DNA of 64,000 bases from Muribaculaceae bacterium (lineage in GTDB: Bacteria; Bacteroidota; Bacteroidia; Bacteroidales; Muribaculaceae), in the NCBI GenBank assembly GCA_017619355.1, contig JAFZSO010000059.1:62001-126000 (forward strand), given 5' to 3'. Numbering within the stretch: the stretch's first letter is position 1; each line of letters begins with the position of its first letter. The notes under the pieces were generated by a model. It was not told where the DNA came from, ran no database searches, and was given only the letters and a program-made list of their open reading frames with translations. This document shows, one piece after another, positions 17,775-26,448 of the stretch. A program made the translations under genes and the position numbers.

Positions 17775-17903
17775 CTATATCAATCCAGAGTTGGTGGCAA
17801 GTGTGGGAGCCAACTAATTTCTCCAACCATTGGTTGGTGAAATCTATTTACCTGATATTCAGAATAAAAGATTTGTGAATAGGGATGAAGGATTAGTGGG
17901 GAT

Positions 17904-18008
17904 AAAAAAAGAAGGGTTAGCGAACTACATCGCGCCGCTACAACCCACTACCCTTGCTTCGGTCAAGACCTGGGGGATTCATGGGGAGCTGGCCGTGTAG
18001 GACTAACC
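17904..18008 (-). ncRNA. ffs: Signal recognition particle RNA (4.5S type)
   Basis: On the minus strand the transcript begins GGGTTAGTCC and ends CGCTAACCC, so its ends pair. The conserved SRP core lies between: CCAGGTCTTGACCGAAGCA with the AGGTC/GACC apical helix and the GAAGCAAGGGTA symmetric loop bound by Ffh. A TTCTTTTTTT tract follows, acting as terminator. The length is about 100 nt, typical of the short bacterial SRP RNA. It guides inner-membrane and secreted proteins to SecYEG with Ffh and FtsY. A perfect promoter lies just upstream. The exact ends are estimated. Confidence 0.88.
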
Positions 18009-18014
18009 CGGGTG

Positions 18015-18046
18015 CAAAGGTAGGCAATTTTTGATTACCCACCAAA
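18015..18046 (-). promoter_or_regulatory. Consensus promoter of the SRP RNA
   Basis: Minus strand: TTTG (18043-18046), 20 nt, TACCTTTG (18015-18022). It is the closest match to consensus in the window, as expected for an abundant RNA. Confidence 0.85.
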
Positions 18047-18101
18047 TTTTTTCTTTAGTCGTGAAGTTGCAGTAGTGCTTGTTTACTGCAGCCAATAGTG
18101 T

Positions 18102-18539
18102 TTAAAGCTCTTTGTAGGGGAGTTTGGTGAGCATTTCGCCAAACATCTTGGCGGCATCCTTGAGTTTGCCACCCACCATGGCGCGGAGCATGAGGGGGAG
18201 ATCGAGCTGCAGATGCGTTTCGCTGTCGGTGTTCTCCTCGTCGACCTCGGTGAGATTGATGATGAGGTTGAAGGCCACGGGCGACTGTGCAGCGCCGAAC
18301 ACGATTTTGTTAGGTTCCACCACTTCCTGGATGGCCATTTTAAGCGGTCCCATGGGCGACTCGATGGAGATGCCGTCGGGTTCGAACTTCACCTTGCTCA
18401 TGTTCTCGCGTGCGTCGTCGGGCATGCGGTCGAGGTTCTTCTCGATTTGTTCCTGGAAGATGGAGGGGTTAGAGAGTTTGGCAAACACGGTGCCTATGTT
18501 GCAATTGATGCGATTGATGTCGCTTTTGTAAGTTTCCAT
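18102..18539 (-). CDS. SRPBCC-like protein
   Basis: A 145-residue soluble protein starting METYKSDINRINCNIGTVFAKLSNPSIF; I chose this start over a longer frame that would run through the end of pyrE. The pattern of an N-terminal strand, two short helices, a beta-sheet (DGISIESPMGPLKMAIQEV, NKIVFGAA) and a long C-terminal helix fits the START/SRPBCC ligand-binding fold seen in Bacteroidales proteins downstream of pyrE. The ligand is unknown. It is 20 nt downstream of pyrE and most likely co-transcribed. Confidence 0.75.
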   Translation of the reverse strand: METYKSDINRINCNIGTVFAKLSNPSIFQEQIEKNLDRMPDDARENMSKVKFEPDGISIESPMGPLKMAIQEVVEPNKIVFGAAQSPVAFNLIINLTEVDEENTDSETHLQLDLPLMLRAMVGGKLKDAAKMFGEMLTKLPYKEL

Positions 18540-18559
18540 AAATTCGTTTTTATGATAAG

Positions 18560-19210
18560 TTAATCGATGGGATGCTTGGCCGGAGTCCAGTTGGCGGGAT
18601 CTTCGCGCCACTGCTCGAGGGCTTCCACATCGGTTGATTTCACATAGTTGGTCTGGACTGCCGCCTGAATCATGGCACTGTAGTTGCTGATGGTAATGAG
18701 CTCGATGCCGGCTTTCTTGAAGGCCTGTGCAGCAACGGGGAACTCATAGTTGAAGATGGCGACCATACCAATCACTTCACCGCCGGCGTTGCGCACGGCC
18801 TCAGCGGCCTTGAGGCTGCTCTTGCCTGTGGAAACAAGGTCCTCGACAATTACCACCTTCTGGCCCGGATTGATGTTGCCCTCAATGAGGTTCTCGAGTC
18901 CGTGGTCCTTGGGTGTGGAGCGCACATACACGAAGGGCAGACCCAGCGTGTCGGCCACAAGAGCACCCTGTGCGATGGCTCCGGTAGCCACACCAGCCAC
19001 CACCTCGGCGTCGCCAAAATTCTCGGCAATGATGCGCGAGAGTTCAATCTTGATGAAATTCCTGACGCTGGGGTAGGACAGCGTTACGCGGTTGTCGGTG
19101 TATATGGGGGAGTTCCATCCTGAAGCCCAGACGAAAGGGTTTTCGGGCTGCAACTTGATAGCACTGATTTTGAGCAGTTTTTCGGCTAAAAGTAGGTCGA
19201 GTTGTTTCAT
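18560..19210 (-). CDS. pyrE: Orotate phosphoribosyltransferase
   Basis: A 216-residue enzyme of de novo pyrimidine synthesis that joins orotate to PRPP to give OMP. Motifs: FVWASGWNSPIYTDNR near the N-terminus, the catalytic loop VYVRSTPKDHGLENLIEG and the PRPP signature VVIVEDLVSTGKSS. I set the start at ATG 19210 (MKQLDLLLAEKLL), just inside a TAATTTTG -7 box at 19238-19245 that rules out the longer frame. Confidence 0.95.
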   Translation of the reverse strand: MKQLDLLLAEKLLKISAIKLQPENPFVWASGWNSPIYTDNRVTLSYPSVRNFIKIELSRIIAENFGDAEVVAGVATGAIAQGALVADTLGLPFVYVRSTPKDHGLENLIEGNINPGQKVVIVEDLVSTGKSSLKAAEAVRNAGGEVIGMVAIFNYEFPVAAQAFKKAGIELITISNYSAMIQAAVQTNYVKSTDVEALEQWREDPANWTPAKHPID

Positions 19211-19297
19211 GTTGAGAGAGTTTTTATAGTGATGGTGCAAAATTACGAAATAATCTTGCAATGCGAAATAGTTTCTATAGTTTTTAGGTGATTTTAT

Positions 19298-20017
19298 TTA
19301 GTCGAGGCGGGCGGCGGCGAGGGTGAAGAGGGAAATCTTGATATCGGGGACTGCCTCGTGCAGGGCCTCGGCGCAGGAGAGCAGAGTGGCACCGGTGGTG
19401 ACCACATCGTCGACGATGAGCACATGCTTGCCTTGCAGTTGAGCGAGGGCAGCCTTGGTAGGCAGGTACATGCCCTGTGCGCTTTGCATTCGCTCAAACT
19501 TGTCTTTCCTGGTCTGTGAGGAGTGTGCCTGCCGAGCCTTGAGCCACGGTTTGACGGGGATGCCAGTGACACCAGCGATGCCCTGAGCGATGTATTGACT
19601 CTGATTGTAGCCACGCTTGGCGAGTTTGCTGATGTGCAGAGGCACGGGGATGATGAAATCAATGCCGTTCCAAATGCCCGACGGCTGCATGAGTGTGGCG
19701 GCCTGCTGTGCGAGCCAGCGCCCGAGTTGCGGCTGGTTGCGGTACTTGAGGTCGTGAAGCAGGGCGGCATAGTGGCTGCTCTTCTCGTAGTAGAAATAGG
19801 CGGCAGCGCGCTCAATGGGCACCTTGCCGGCAAACAGTTGCTCCATGAGGTTGAAATCAATCTCGTGAAAGTGCGTGAGCGGCAGCTGCATCTGGCACTT
19901 GCGGCACATGAAGCGCTCGTCGCTGTCGAGCGGCTTGTCGCACACGGGGCAGTTGCGTGGCATGATGATGCTGGTGGCATCTTGGAGCAGTCTCTTAATC
20001 GAAATCATTGCCGGCAT
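19298..20017 (-). CDS. ComF family phosphoribosyltransferase-like protein
   Basis: A 239-residue ComF protein. Two zinc-binding CxxC pairs (CPVCDK and CRKCQM) lie near residues 23-43, and the type I phosphoribosyltransferase fold ends in the PRPP-loop motif VLIVDDVVTTGATLLSC. In naturally competent bacteria ComF aids uptake or processing of transforming DNA; the biochemical activity is unclear. Its start (20017, or ATG 20008) overlaps the 3' end of recX, so the two are translationally coupled. Confidence 0.92.
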   Translation of the reverse strand: MPAMISIKRLLQDATSIIMPRNCPVCDKPLDSDERFMCRKCQMQLPLTHFHEIDFNLMEQLFAGKVPIERAAAYFYYEKSSHYAALLHDLKYRNQPQLGRWLAQQAATLMQPSGIWNGIDFIIPVPLHISKLAKRGYNQSQYIAQGIAGVTGIPVKPWLKARQAHSSQTRKDKFERMQSAQGMYLPTKAALAQLQGKHVLIVDDVVTTGATLLSCAEALHEAVPDIKISLFTLAAARLD

Positions 20018-20489
20018 TGATAAGGGTTGCGGTCATGCGGTAGCACAAGGCGGGTTCAAAACCACGGGCGGCGGCGAACCTGAGCAGGGCCGCCTGAGCC
20101 TGCTGAGGCTCCTTGCCGCCGAGGGTGCGTGCCTTGGTAGTGAGCAGTTGCTTCAGAGCCTGTTCATATTGAGCTTCATCGATTTGGGCCAGAGCCTCGT
20201 CGATGCAGTCCTGACCGATGCCTTTAGCGCGCAACTGATAGGCGATTTTCACACGGCCCCAGCCATTGAAGCGGAACTTGTCGTTGACAAAGGCACGGGC
20301 AAAGCGTTGCTCGTTCAGAAATCCCTCGTCGGTGAGTCGCTGGAGTACCGCTGGTGCCTGTTGTGGCTCCAGTCCCCACTTGAGCAGGCGTGTGCGTATG
20401 TCGGCGGCGGCATACTCGCAACGGGAGCAGAGTGCAGCAGCCTTGTTGAAGGCCACATCGGGAGCGATATGTCGCTTTGGGCTGTTCAT
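19995..20489 (-). CDS. recX: Recombination regulator RecX
   Basis: A 164-residue, helix-rich protein made of three-helix RecX repeats: AAADIRTRLLKWGLEPQQ, VLQRLTDEGFLNEQRFARAF and GWGRVKIAYQLRAKGIGQD. RecX binds RecA filaments and restrains recombination. It starts at ATG 20489 (MNSPKRHIAP); the longer frame begins too far upstream. It overlaps comF by 14-23 nt. Confidence 0.92.
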   Translation of the reverse strand: MNSPKRHIAPDVAFNKAAALCSRCEYAAADIRTRLLKWGLEPQQAPAVLQRLTDEGFLNEQRFARAFVNDKFRFNGWGRVKIAYQLRAKGIGQDCIDEALAQIDEAQYEQALKQLLTTKARTLGGKEPQQAQAALLRFAAARGFEPALCYRMTATLINAGNDFD

Positions 20490-20618
20490 AATCAGGTGCA
20501 AACTTACAAAAAAAATGCATGATTTTTGACTCAAAGGGCTGAAATGCGCAGTTTTTTTGTAACTTTGTAGATTGAGGCAGAAGATTTCAATGCTAAAGCC
20601 TGCCTTGAACTACGCAAA

Positions 20619-21338
20619 ATGATAGAACAGATCTATAACGACATCATGAGTCCCGATGTGAATCTGGCAGGTGCCATATTCAAGTTGCTGCTGAGCATGG
20701 TGCTGGGCGCCAGCATCGGCTACGAGCGGCGTCGCAAGGGGCAGATAGCGGGCCTGCGCACCTTTGCGCTCATTGCCATGGGTGCCACGCTTGCCATGCT
20801 CATCTCCATTTACATTCCACAAGTCTACTACGGCCTGAAGAACGGCGACCCCGGCCGCATTGCCGCCCAGGTGGTGAGCGGTATTGGTTTCCTGGGTGCC
20901 GGTGCCATCATTCAGATGAAAGGCTCGGTTCGCGGTTTGACCACAGCCGCCGGCATCTGGATTTCGGCTTGTATAGGACTTGCAGTGGGAGCAGGAATGT
21001 ATCTCGTTTCGCTGATAGCCACTCTGCTCATCATCTTCATCCTTGTGAATATCGAACGCATTGAGCAGCGTGCCAACATGCTGTGGGAGACAAAGGTGAT
21101 ACGCATCAAAGTGGGTGAGATCGTGACCGACCGTGACGCATGCAAGGCCGTGTTCAAGCAGCACAAGCTGCATGCCATCGTCGAGTCGATGAAATATGAC
21201 TACGAGAACAACACGAGCATCATCAACTACCGGGTGCTCACGCGCAAATCGACCGACATCGCGTCGCTCTTCGACGAGCTGAAGGCGCAGTATGACAAGA
21301 CGCTGTCGATATCACTCACCAACGAAGCCAACCTGTAA
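20619..21338 (+). CDS. MgtC/SapB family membrane protein
   Basis: A 239-residue protein. The N-terminal 140 residues contain four to five hydrophobic segments and the MgtC signatures GASIGYERRRKGQIAGLRT, GFLGAGAII and LTTAAGIWISACIGLA; the C-terminal 90 residues form a soluble ACT-like domain. Family members affect Mg2+ limitation responses, ATP synthase or membrane potential. A TAACTTTG -7 box is at 20560-20567. A Kef-type antiporter begins 24 nt after the stop, so an ion-homeostasis operon is likely. Confidence 0.92.
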   Translation: MIEQIYNDIMSPDVNLAGAIFKLLLSMVLGASIGYERRRKGQIAGLRTFALIAMGATLAMLISIYIPQVYYGLKNGDPGRIAAQVVSGIGFLGAGAIIQMKGSVRGLTTAAGIWISACIGLAVGAGMYLVSLIATLLIIFILVNIERIEQRANMLWETKVIRIKVGEIVTDRDACKAVFKQHKLHAIVESMKYDYENNTSIINYRVLTRKSTDIASLFDELKAQYDKTLSISLTNEANL

Positions 21339-21362
21339 CCTCTCACTCAAACCCCAAGACAA

Positions 21363-23594
21363 ATGGAAGCTCTGAACATGAACAGCCTTATTGGTGACCT
21401 TGCCCTGATTCTGGTGCTGGGAGCCGTAGCCACTGTGGTGTTCAAACTACTTAAGCAACCCGTGGTGCTGGGCTACATTGTGGCGGGTTTCTTAGCCAGT
21501 CCGCACTTCTCGTTTTTCCCCACTGTGGCCACTCATGAGAATATTGAGTTCTGGGCACAGATAGGTATCATCGTGCTGCTGTTCTCGTTAGGACTTGAGT
21601 TCAGTTTCAAGAAGCTGCTCAATGTGGGCAGTTCGGCCATTATCACCTGCCTGATTATTGTGACAGGCATGCTGGGACTGGGCTTTGTGGTGGGCAAGAT
21701 GCTGCATTTCTCTACGGTGAACGCCATATTCCTTGGCGGTATGATATCGATGTCGTCGACCACCATCATCATCAAGGCGCTCACCGACCTGAACATGCGT
21801 CAGCGCCGTTTTGTGCCCTTGGTGCTTGCAGTGCTCATTATCGAAGACCTGGTGGCAGTAGTGCTCATGGTGATATTGTCGTCGATAGCCATCCACAAGA
21901 CGGTGGAGAGCGGTGAGATGCTGAAGAGCATCCTGAAGTTGTCGTTCTTCCTGGTGATGTGGTTCACGGTGGGCATCTTCTTGATTCCCACAGTGTTCAA
22001 GCGTTTCAGGAGAATCATAAGCGACGAGCTGATGCTGGTCATTGCCATGGGCCTGTGCTTCCTGATGGCCATCCTGGCGGTGAAGGCTGGTTTCTCGCTG
22101 GCTCTCGGTGCCTTTGTGATGGGTTCAATTCTTGCCGGAACAAGCGAGGCGGAGCGCATCGAGCGCATCATCATGCCGGTGAAGGACCTGTTTGGTGCCG
22201 TTTTCTTCATCTCAGTGGGAATGATGGTGAATCCGCAGGTGATTGTTGACTTCTGGCCCACGATAGCCTTGCTGTCGGTGGTAGTGGTCGTTGGAATGAT
22301 TCTGTTCGGCACCTTCGGTATGCTTGCCGCGGGTCAGCCGCTGAAGATCGCCATGGAGTCGGGATTTTGCCTAACGCAGATAGGCGAGTTCTCGTTCATC
22401 ATAGCCACGCTGGGCATGGCGCTGGGCGTGCTCGACAGCAGCATGTATCCTATCATTGTGACAGTCTCGGTCGTCACCACCTTCTTCACGCCTTTCTTCA
22501 TCAAGCGGGCCATCCCCTGCTATAATTGGGTGGCGAAACATCTGCCTCAAAACTGGTCGATACTGCTTGAAGGCTATAGCAAGAACGCTGCCGAGAGTGA
22601 ACAGAAGCAGTCGCGCTCGATATGGAAGTCGGTCATCAAGCGCTATATCTTGCGCACCTTGCTCTACTCGGTGGTGACCGTTACGCTCATTTTCCTTTGC
22701 CGCACTTATCTTATCCCCTTCATCACAGGAGCCATTAGCGGAGCTTTGGGCCGCTTCCTTGCCATGACATCCACCATCGCCATCATTTCGCCTTTTGTGT
22801 ATGCCATCATTTTCCCCAGCGTCACGGCACATGAACGCGAGCAGCTGGTGCAGAGATCGGGGCGTGTGTCGTATGTGCCTCTGGTGGTGATGTCGCTCTT
22901 CTCGCTGTTCATCGCCACAAACTTCATTGTGGGTATCCTGTATGGCACCTATTCTCTTGCGGTCTCCATCATTGCCAGTATTGGCATCATTCTGCTGCTG
23001 GTGCTGGTGTTGTCGCCGCTTTACAAGCGACGCCTGAAGGAACTGGAACGCCGCTTTGTGAGCAATGTGAACGAGCGTGAGAACCGACGCACCGGCAAGG
23101 GACACAATCTGGTGAGCGACCTGCACCTCGCTTATATGCGTGTGGGCTACAGCTGTCCCTTTGTGGGCGAGCGGTTGCGCAATGCCGACCTGCGTCGCAA
23201 GTATGGCGTGAATGTGGCGAGCATACAGCGAGGCTTGGCGATTTATCCAGTGCCCAAAGGAGATATGCGCATCTTCCCGGGCGATGTGCTGGGCGTGGTT
23301 GGTACTGATGAGCAGATTCAGGTGATGCTGCCGCTGGTAGAATCGAACGAGAAACTGGTGAGCACGGCAGGCTCGCCGCAGTTCCTGCATTTCGCTATCA
23401 CCGAAGAGTCGCCCATCGTGGGCAAGACGCTTTCGCAGGCGCGACTGCGTGAAGAGTACCGTTGCATGCTGGTGGCTGTGCAGCGTGGCGATGACGATGA
23501 ATACCTCAATCCTCCGCCCGACCTGTGCTTTGCACCGGGCGATATCCTGTGGATTGTGGGCGATCCCAAACTGCTCGAGCCGCTGCGCAAGTAA
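21363..23594 (+). CDS. Kef-type cation:proton antiporter with two TrkA_C domains
   Basis: A 743-residue monovalent cation:proton antiporter-2 protein. The CPA2 domain (about 1-390) shows LLFSLGLEFSFKKL, SMSSTTIIIKAL, LIIEDLVAVVLM, the GAFVMGSILAGT segment and LTQIGEFSFIIATLG. A second membrane block (about 420-560) follows, then two tandem TrkA_C/RCK_C domains near the C-terminus, each with a PGD(V/I)LxxVG(T/D) end. There is no NAD-binding RCK_N domain. It would exchange K+ or Na+ for H+ across the inner membrane, probably gated by a ligand on the TrkA_C pair. It is in an operon with the MgtC protein. Confidence 0.92.
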   Translation: MEALNMNSLIGDLALILVLGAVATVVFKLLKQPVVLGYIVAGFLASPHFSFFPTVATHENIEFWAQIGIIVLLFSLGLEFSFKKLLNVGSSAIITCLIIVTGMLGLGFVVGKMLHFSTVNAIFLGGMISMSSTTIIIKALTDLNMRQRRFVPLVLAVLIIEDLVAVVLMVILSSIAIHKTVESGEMLKSILKLSFFLVMWFTVGIFLIPTVFKRFRRIISDELMLVIAMGLCFLMAILAVKAGFSLALGAFVMGSILAGTSEAERIERIIMPVKDLFGAVFFISVGMMVNPQVIVDFWPTIALLSVVVVVGMILFGTFGMLAAGQPLKIAMESGFCLTQIGEFSFIIATLGMALGVLDSSMYPIIVTVSVVTTFFTPFFIKRAIPCYNWVAKHLPQNWSILLEGYSKNAAESEQKQSRSIWKSVIKRYILRTLLYSVVTVTLIFLCRTYLIPFITGAISGALGRFLAMTSTIAIISPFVYAIIFPSVTAHEREQLVQRSGRVSYVPLVVMSLFSLFIATNFIVGILYGTYSLAVSIIASIGIILLLVLVLSPLYKRRLKELERRFVSNVNERENRRTGKGHNLVSDLHLAYMRVGYSCPFVGERLRNADLRRKYGVNVASIQRGLAIYPVPKGDMRIFPGDVLGVVGTDEQIQVMLPLVESNEKLVSTAGSPQFLHFAITEESPIVGKTLSQARLREEYRCMLVAVQRGDDDEYLNPPPDLCFAPGDILWIVGDPKLLEPLRK

Positions 23595-23734
23595 GGCCCG
23601 GGTTCCTTGCAAGAGACTGTTGCAAAAGGTGAAATTAACCTAAAATTAGTCTTAAAACTTGCATTGTTTGCCCATAAATTGTTACTTTCGCAGAGTGAGA
23701 GTAGATCTACACTAAAAACAGAATACGCAATTTC

Positions 23735-24463
23735 ATGAAACCCATTACCAACATATTGCTCATTGCTGCCCTTATTTGTTACTTTTTCCTGCCGCTGTGC
23801 GAGTTGCAGGTGAAAGGCGATGTGACGGGCCTTGCCTACTCGGCAGCCATGATTACCGAGAACTTCAGCCTCAAGCGCACCGTCTTTGCCTTGCTGCCCT
23901 TCATAGCGTGCTTTGGCGGCATCGTGTTCAATTGCATGAAGAATCGCTACTGGGGCATTGTGGTGGCGGCATTTGTGGGTATGGGTATCTTCTTCTTCAC
24001 CACTCACCATGTGTTTCTCAACGCTGGCCTGCAACACGCTCCTGATGTGATTGCCAACGACGAGCTCGAAGGCTTTGGCATCGCTCACTTGGGAATTGGC
24101 TACAAGGTGTGCCGCTGGCTCATGTATGCCGCCCTGGCTTCGGCGCTCATTTCGTTGCTGCCGTTCAAGTTCAACACCATACTGGAGCGCTCCATCGACG
24201 AGACCTTTGAGAAAGGCATTCAGGGGAGCAAGAAGAAACTTTCGAAGGTGGGACATGACATTCACGACGAGTGGAACAAACTGGAGAATGCACACAAGAA
24301 CAAGAAAAAGACACCTCCAGCCAAAGAAACTCCCTCCGAGAGCTCTGAGGTCTCCGAGAACTCTGAGAGCCCAGAGAAGAAGCCCCTCGATGAGAATCCT
24401 CACGCGCGTTTCATGCCGCCTCAGCCTGAGGCTGAGCAGCCTGAATTGCCCAAGGAGCAATAG
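23735..24463 (+). CDS. Hypothetical membrane protein with acidic Pro/Glu-rich tail
   Basis: A 242-residue protein with an N-terminal signal-anchor (about 5-23), three more hydrophobic segments (about 48-65, 70-88, 125-145), then an amphipathic Lys/Glu region and a low-complexity tail (KETPSESSEVSENSESPEKK). No domain recognised. The upstream sequence has TACTTTCG at 23683-23690 with a TTG 21 nt before it, a slightly weak promoter. It is convergent with the LysO gene pair, with only 12 nt between stops. Confidence 0.75.
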   Translation: MKPITNILLIAALICYFFLPLCELQVKGDVTGLAYSAAMITENFSLKRTVFALLPFIACFGGIVFNCMKNRYWGIVVAAFVGMGIFFFTTHHVFLNAGLQHAPDVIANDELEGFGIAHLGIGYKVCRWLMYAALASALISLLPFKFNTILERSIDETFEKGIQGSKKKLSKVGHDIHDEWNKLENAHKNKKKTPPAKETPSESSEVSENSESPEKKPLDENPHARFMPPQPEAEQPELPKEQ

Positions 24464-24475
24464 ACTTTACTCCTG

Positions 24476-25078
24476 CTATATTGAGCAGAAGAGGGTGACC
24501 AGCCAGGGCACCGAAAAATCAACAAGAAATCCGTGAAATAATGAGAGAATCACAAATTGCTCTCCCGAGTTGCGTGTGATGATGGGTAGCGTGGTGTCCA
24601 TGGTTGTGGCTCCACCCACTGAGATAGGGCTCAGGGGCCCGAACCAGCGCACCATGAGCGGTGCTCCCAGCAGGGTGATGACTTCGCGCACAATGTTGGC
24701 AAGCAGTGCCACCATGCCCAGTTCGGGGCCACGGTACTGCGTGATGAAGATGCTCGAAAGCGAGTAATAGCCAAAGCCCGATCCCACAGCAAGGCAGTCG
24801 GTGAGCGAGCGGTGAGGCAGCAGCAATGTGGCAATGCTGCACCCCGCTAGTGTGCCCACGATGGTCATGAGCGGCAGCAGGGTGAGCAGCGGATTGAGTT
24901 TGCGGAAGCTCTTGAGTGTATCGGTATTGCAACCCACGCTAACGCCCACAAAGAACATGAGCGCACACAGCACATAGTAGCTTACATCGGCCTGCATCAC
25001 AGTGTCGGGTAACCAATGATAGATGCCGCACACGATTCCCAACACAAAGAAGCCCACTATGATCATGCTTCCCTTCAT
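24476..25078 (-). CDS. LysO-type exporter, C-terminal subunit
   Basis: A 200-residue membrane protein with about six hydrophobic helices. The segments VGVSVGCNTDTL, GSGFGYYSLSSIFITQ and VGGATTMDTTLPIITRNSGEQF match the C-terminal domain of the lysine exporter LysO (YbjE). In E. coli LysO is one chain of about 300 residues; here the N-terminal domain is a separate gene just upstream, sharing an ATGA overlap (25075-25078), so both are needed for a complete transporter. Substrate by homology: lysine or toxic analogues. Confidence 0.88.
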   Translation of the reverse strand: MKGSMIIVGFFVLGIVCGIYHWLPDTVMQADVSYYVLCALMFFVGVSVGCNTDTLKSFRKLNPLLTLLPLMTIVGTLAGCSIATLLLPHRSLTDCLAVGSGFGYYSLSSIFITQYRGPELGMVALLANIVREVITLLGAPLMVRWFGPLSPISVGGATTMDTTLPIITRNSGEQFVILSLFHGFLVDFSVPWLVTLFCSI

Positions 25079-25356
25079 GGCTTGCCTCCTTTCTTTTTGC
25101 GGGAGGCAAGCCGCCATAATGCCCATGCCAGCGCTATGCTGCCGGCGACACCAGCCAGCGAGAGCAGCAGTGCCTCGAGCCCCAGGTTTTGTATGGCGTG
25201 CATGATGCTGGGATTAGCGCCCACCTCGGCTCCCAGGAAGAACAGCAGCAGCCAGATGAGCACCGTGACCATCACAGGCACAAAAGCCAGCTTGCGCTTC
25301 CTGAGCAGGAATCCCACGCCCATACCGCATAGCATGATGGCCACTATCTTCAGCAT
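25075..25356 (-). CDS. LysO-type exporter, N-terminal subunit
   Basis: A 93-residue protein with three hydrophobic helices (MLKIVAIMLCGMGVGFLLRK at the start, then MVTVLIWLLLFFLGAEVG and a last helix before the basic tail ASRKKKGGKP). It corresponds to the N-terminal DUF340-like part of LysO. Its TGA overlaps the ATG of the C-terminal subunit, giving translational coupling and equal stoichiometry. It lies 19 nt downstream of the Fic gene. Confidence 0.82.
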   Translation of the reverse strand: MLKIVAIMLCGMGVGFLLRKRKLAFVPVMVTVLIWLLLFFLGAEVGANPSIMHAIQNLGLEALLLSLAGVAGSIALAWALWRLASRKKKGGKP

Positions 25357-25375
25357 AATATTGAAGTATAAGGAG

Positions 25376-26398
25376 TTAAAGCACTTTCCATCGGCCAGTT
25401 CTCAATGAGCCAATTCGTTCCAGTCGTGAGCTTTGCTTAAGTGTGGCGATGTCACGCAATACCGTGCGTTTTGTCACATGAAGCAACGCGGCAAGTTCTG
25501 ATGTCGTTATGTGCTCATTGGTTTTGAGCAGTTGAAGAATATTATTATGACGATTGGTGACATTGGTGACATCATTTAAAATGTCACCAATCTTTTCATC
25601 GTTCATCGATTGCTTAAACATGCCGATTTCATACTGCATATTGCTAATATGAAGTTTCTGCATCACATTGCGAAATACATCCAAGTCATCGCTCTCTCGA
25701 GTGTCAATTAGTGCTTGAATGTAGTCTGATTTCTGATCTTTTGTGACTTTAACAGGAATCAGGTTATTTTCCATTTGTAGGAAGTGCATAACAAGTCGAG
25801 CCATTCGTCCGTTTCCATCGGCCCACGGATGAATGGTGACCAACCGAAAATGTGCATCAAAACTCAAATTATAACAGGCTGTTATGTCATTTTTGTTGAC
25901 TTTATCTCGTTGTAAATTAATCCATTCACAAAACTCTTGTAAGCGTTGAGGCACTTTTTGGAAACTCATATAAGAACGGCCACCTACACCAGCTGTTACA
26001 TTGAGTTTTCGCAAATCTCCATTGGCCGACGAAAAAGAACCTAATGCTGTGTTGTAGGAGCTGCCCGTGTTTTTCATGACAAGTGCAGCCAGTGATTTCA
26101 GCAATTCCACTGAAATGGTGACATGATGTGTTGCCAGTTCTATGCATCGGTCATAAGCTGCTTTCAGGTCGAGATTCATCATTTGCTCTTGCAATGTGCG
26201 TCCCTTGGCTGTGATCCCTTCGTCAAACAGCAGCTGGTTCTCAACCTCAGTAACAGTAGAGCCCTCGATTGCCGTAGAATGGGTAATGAGGGAATACAGA
26301 TAGAACTTGTCATAGTCTATCTGTTTATCGATACCTAACTCGTGATAATTAGCGAGTGTATCGAGTAGAATCTGCCGTTGTGTCCTGTGTGTTGCCAT
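25376..26398 (-). CDS. Fic family AMPylator with C-terminal winged helix
   Basis: A 340-residue protein. The Fic core motif HPWADGNGRMAR (190-201) has the catalytic His and all phosphate-binding residues. The auto-inhibitory motif STAIEG (41-46) fits the S/T-x-x-x-E-G/N rule for class II Fic proteins, whose inhibitory helix precedes the core. Residues about 275-340 form a winged helix of the HTH_11/DeoR kind (LLKTNEHITTSELAALLHVT). It probably transfers AMP to a protein when relieved. The gene is clearly AT-richer than its neighbours, a sign of transfer. A TATCTTTG -7 box is at 26419-26426. Confidence 0.92.
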   Translation of the reverse strand: MATHRTQRQILLDTLANYHELGIDKQIDYDKFYLYSLITHSTAIEGSTVTEVENQLLFDEGITAKGRTLQEQMMNLDLKAAYDRCIELATHHVTISVELLKSLAALVMKNTGSSYNTALGSFSSANGDLRKLNVTAGVGGRSYMSFQKVPQRLQEFCEWINLQRDKVNKNDITACYNLSFDAHFRLVTIHPWADGNGRMARLVMHFLQMENNLIPVKVTKDQKSDYIQALIDTRESDDLDVFRNVMQKLHISNMQYEIGMFKQSMNDEKIGDILNDVTNVTNRHNNILQLLKTNEHITTSELAALLHVTKRTVLRDIATLKQSSRLERIGSLRTGRWKVL

Positions 26399-26448
26399 TG
26401 CTGTTATGCTTTAGGGTGCAAAGATACACAAAATAATGAAATCAATGG

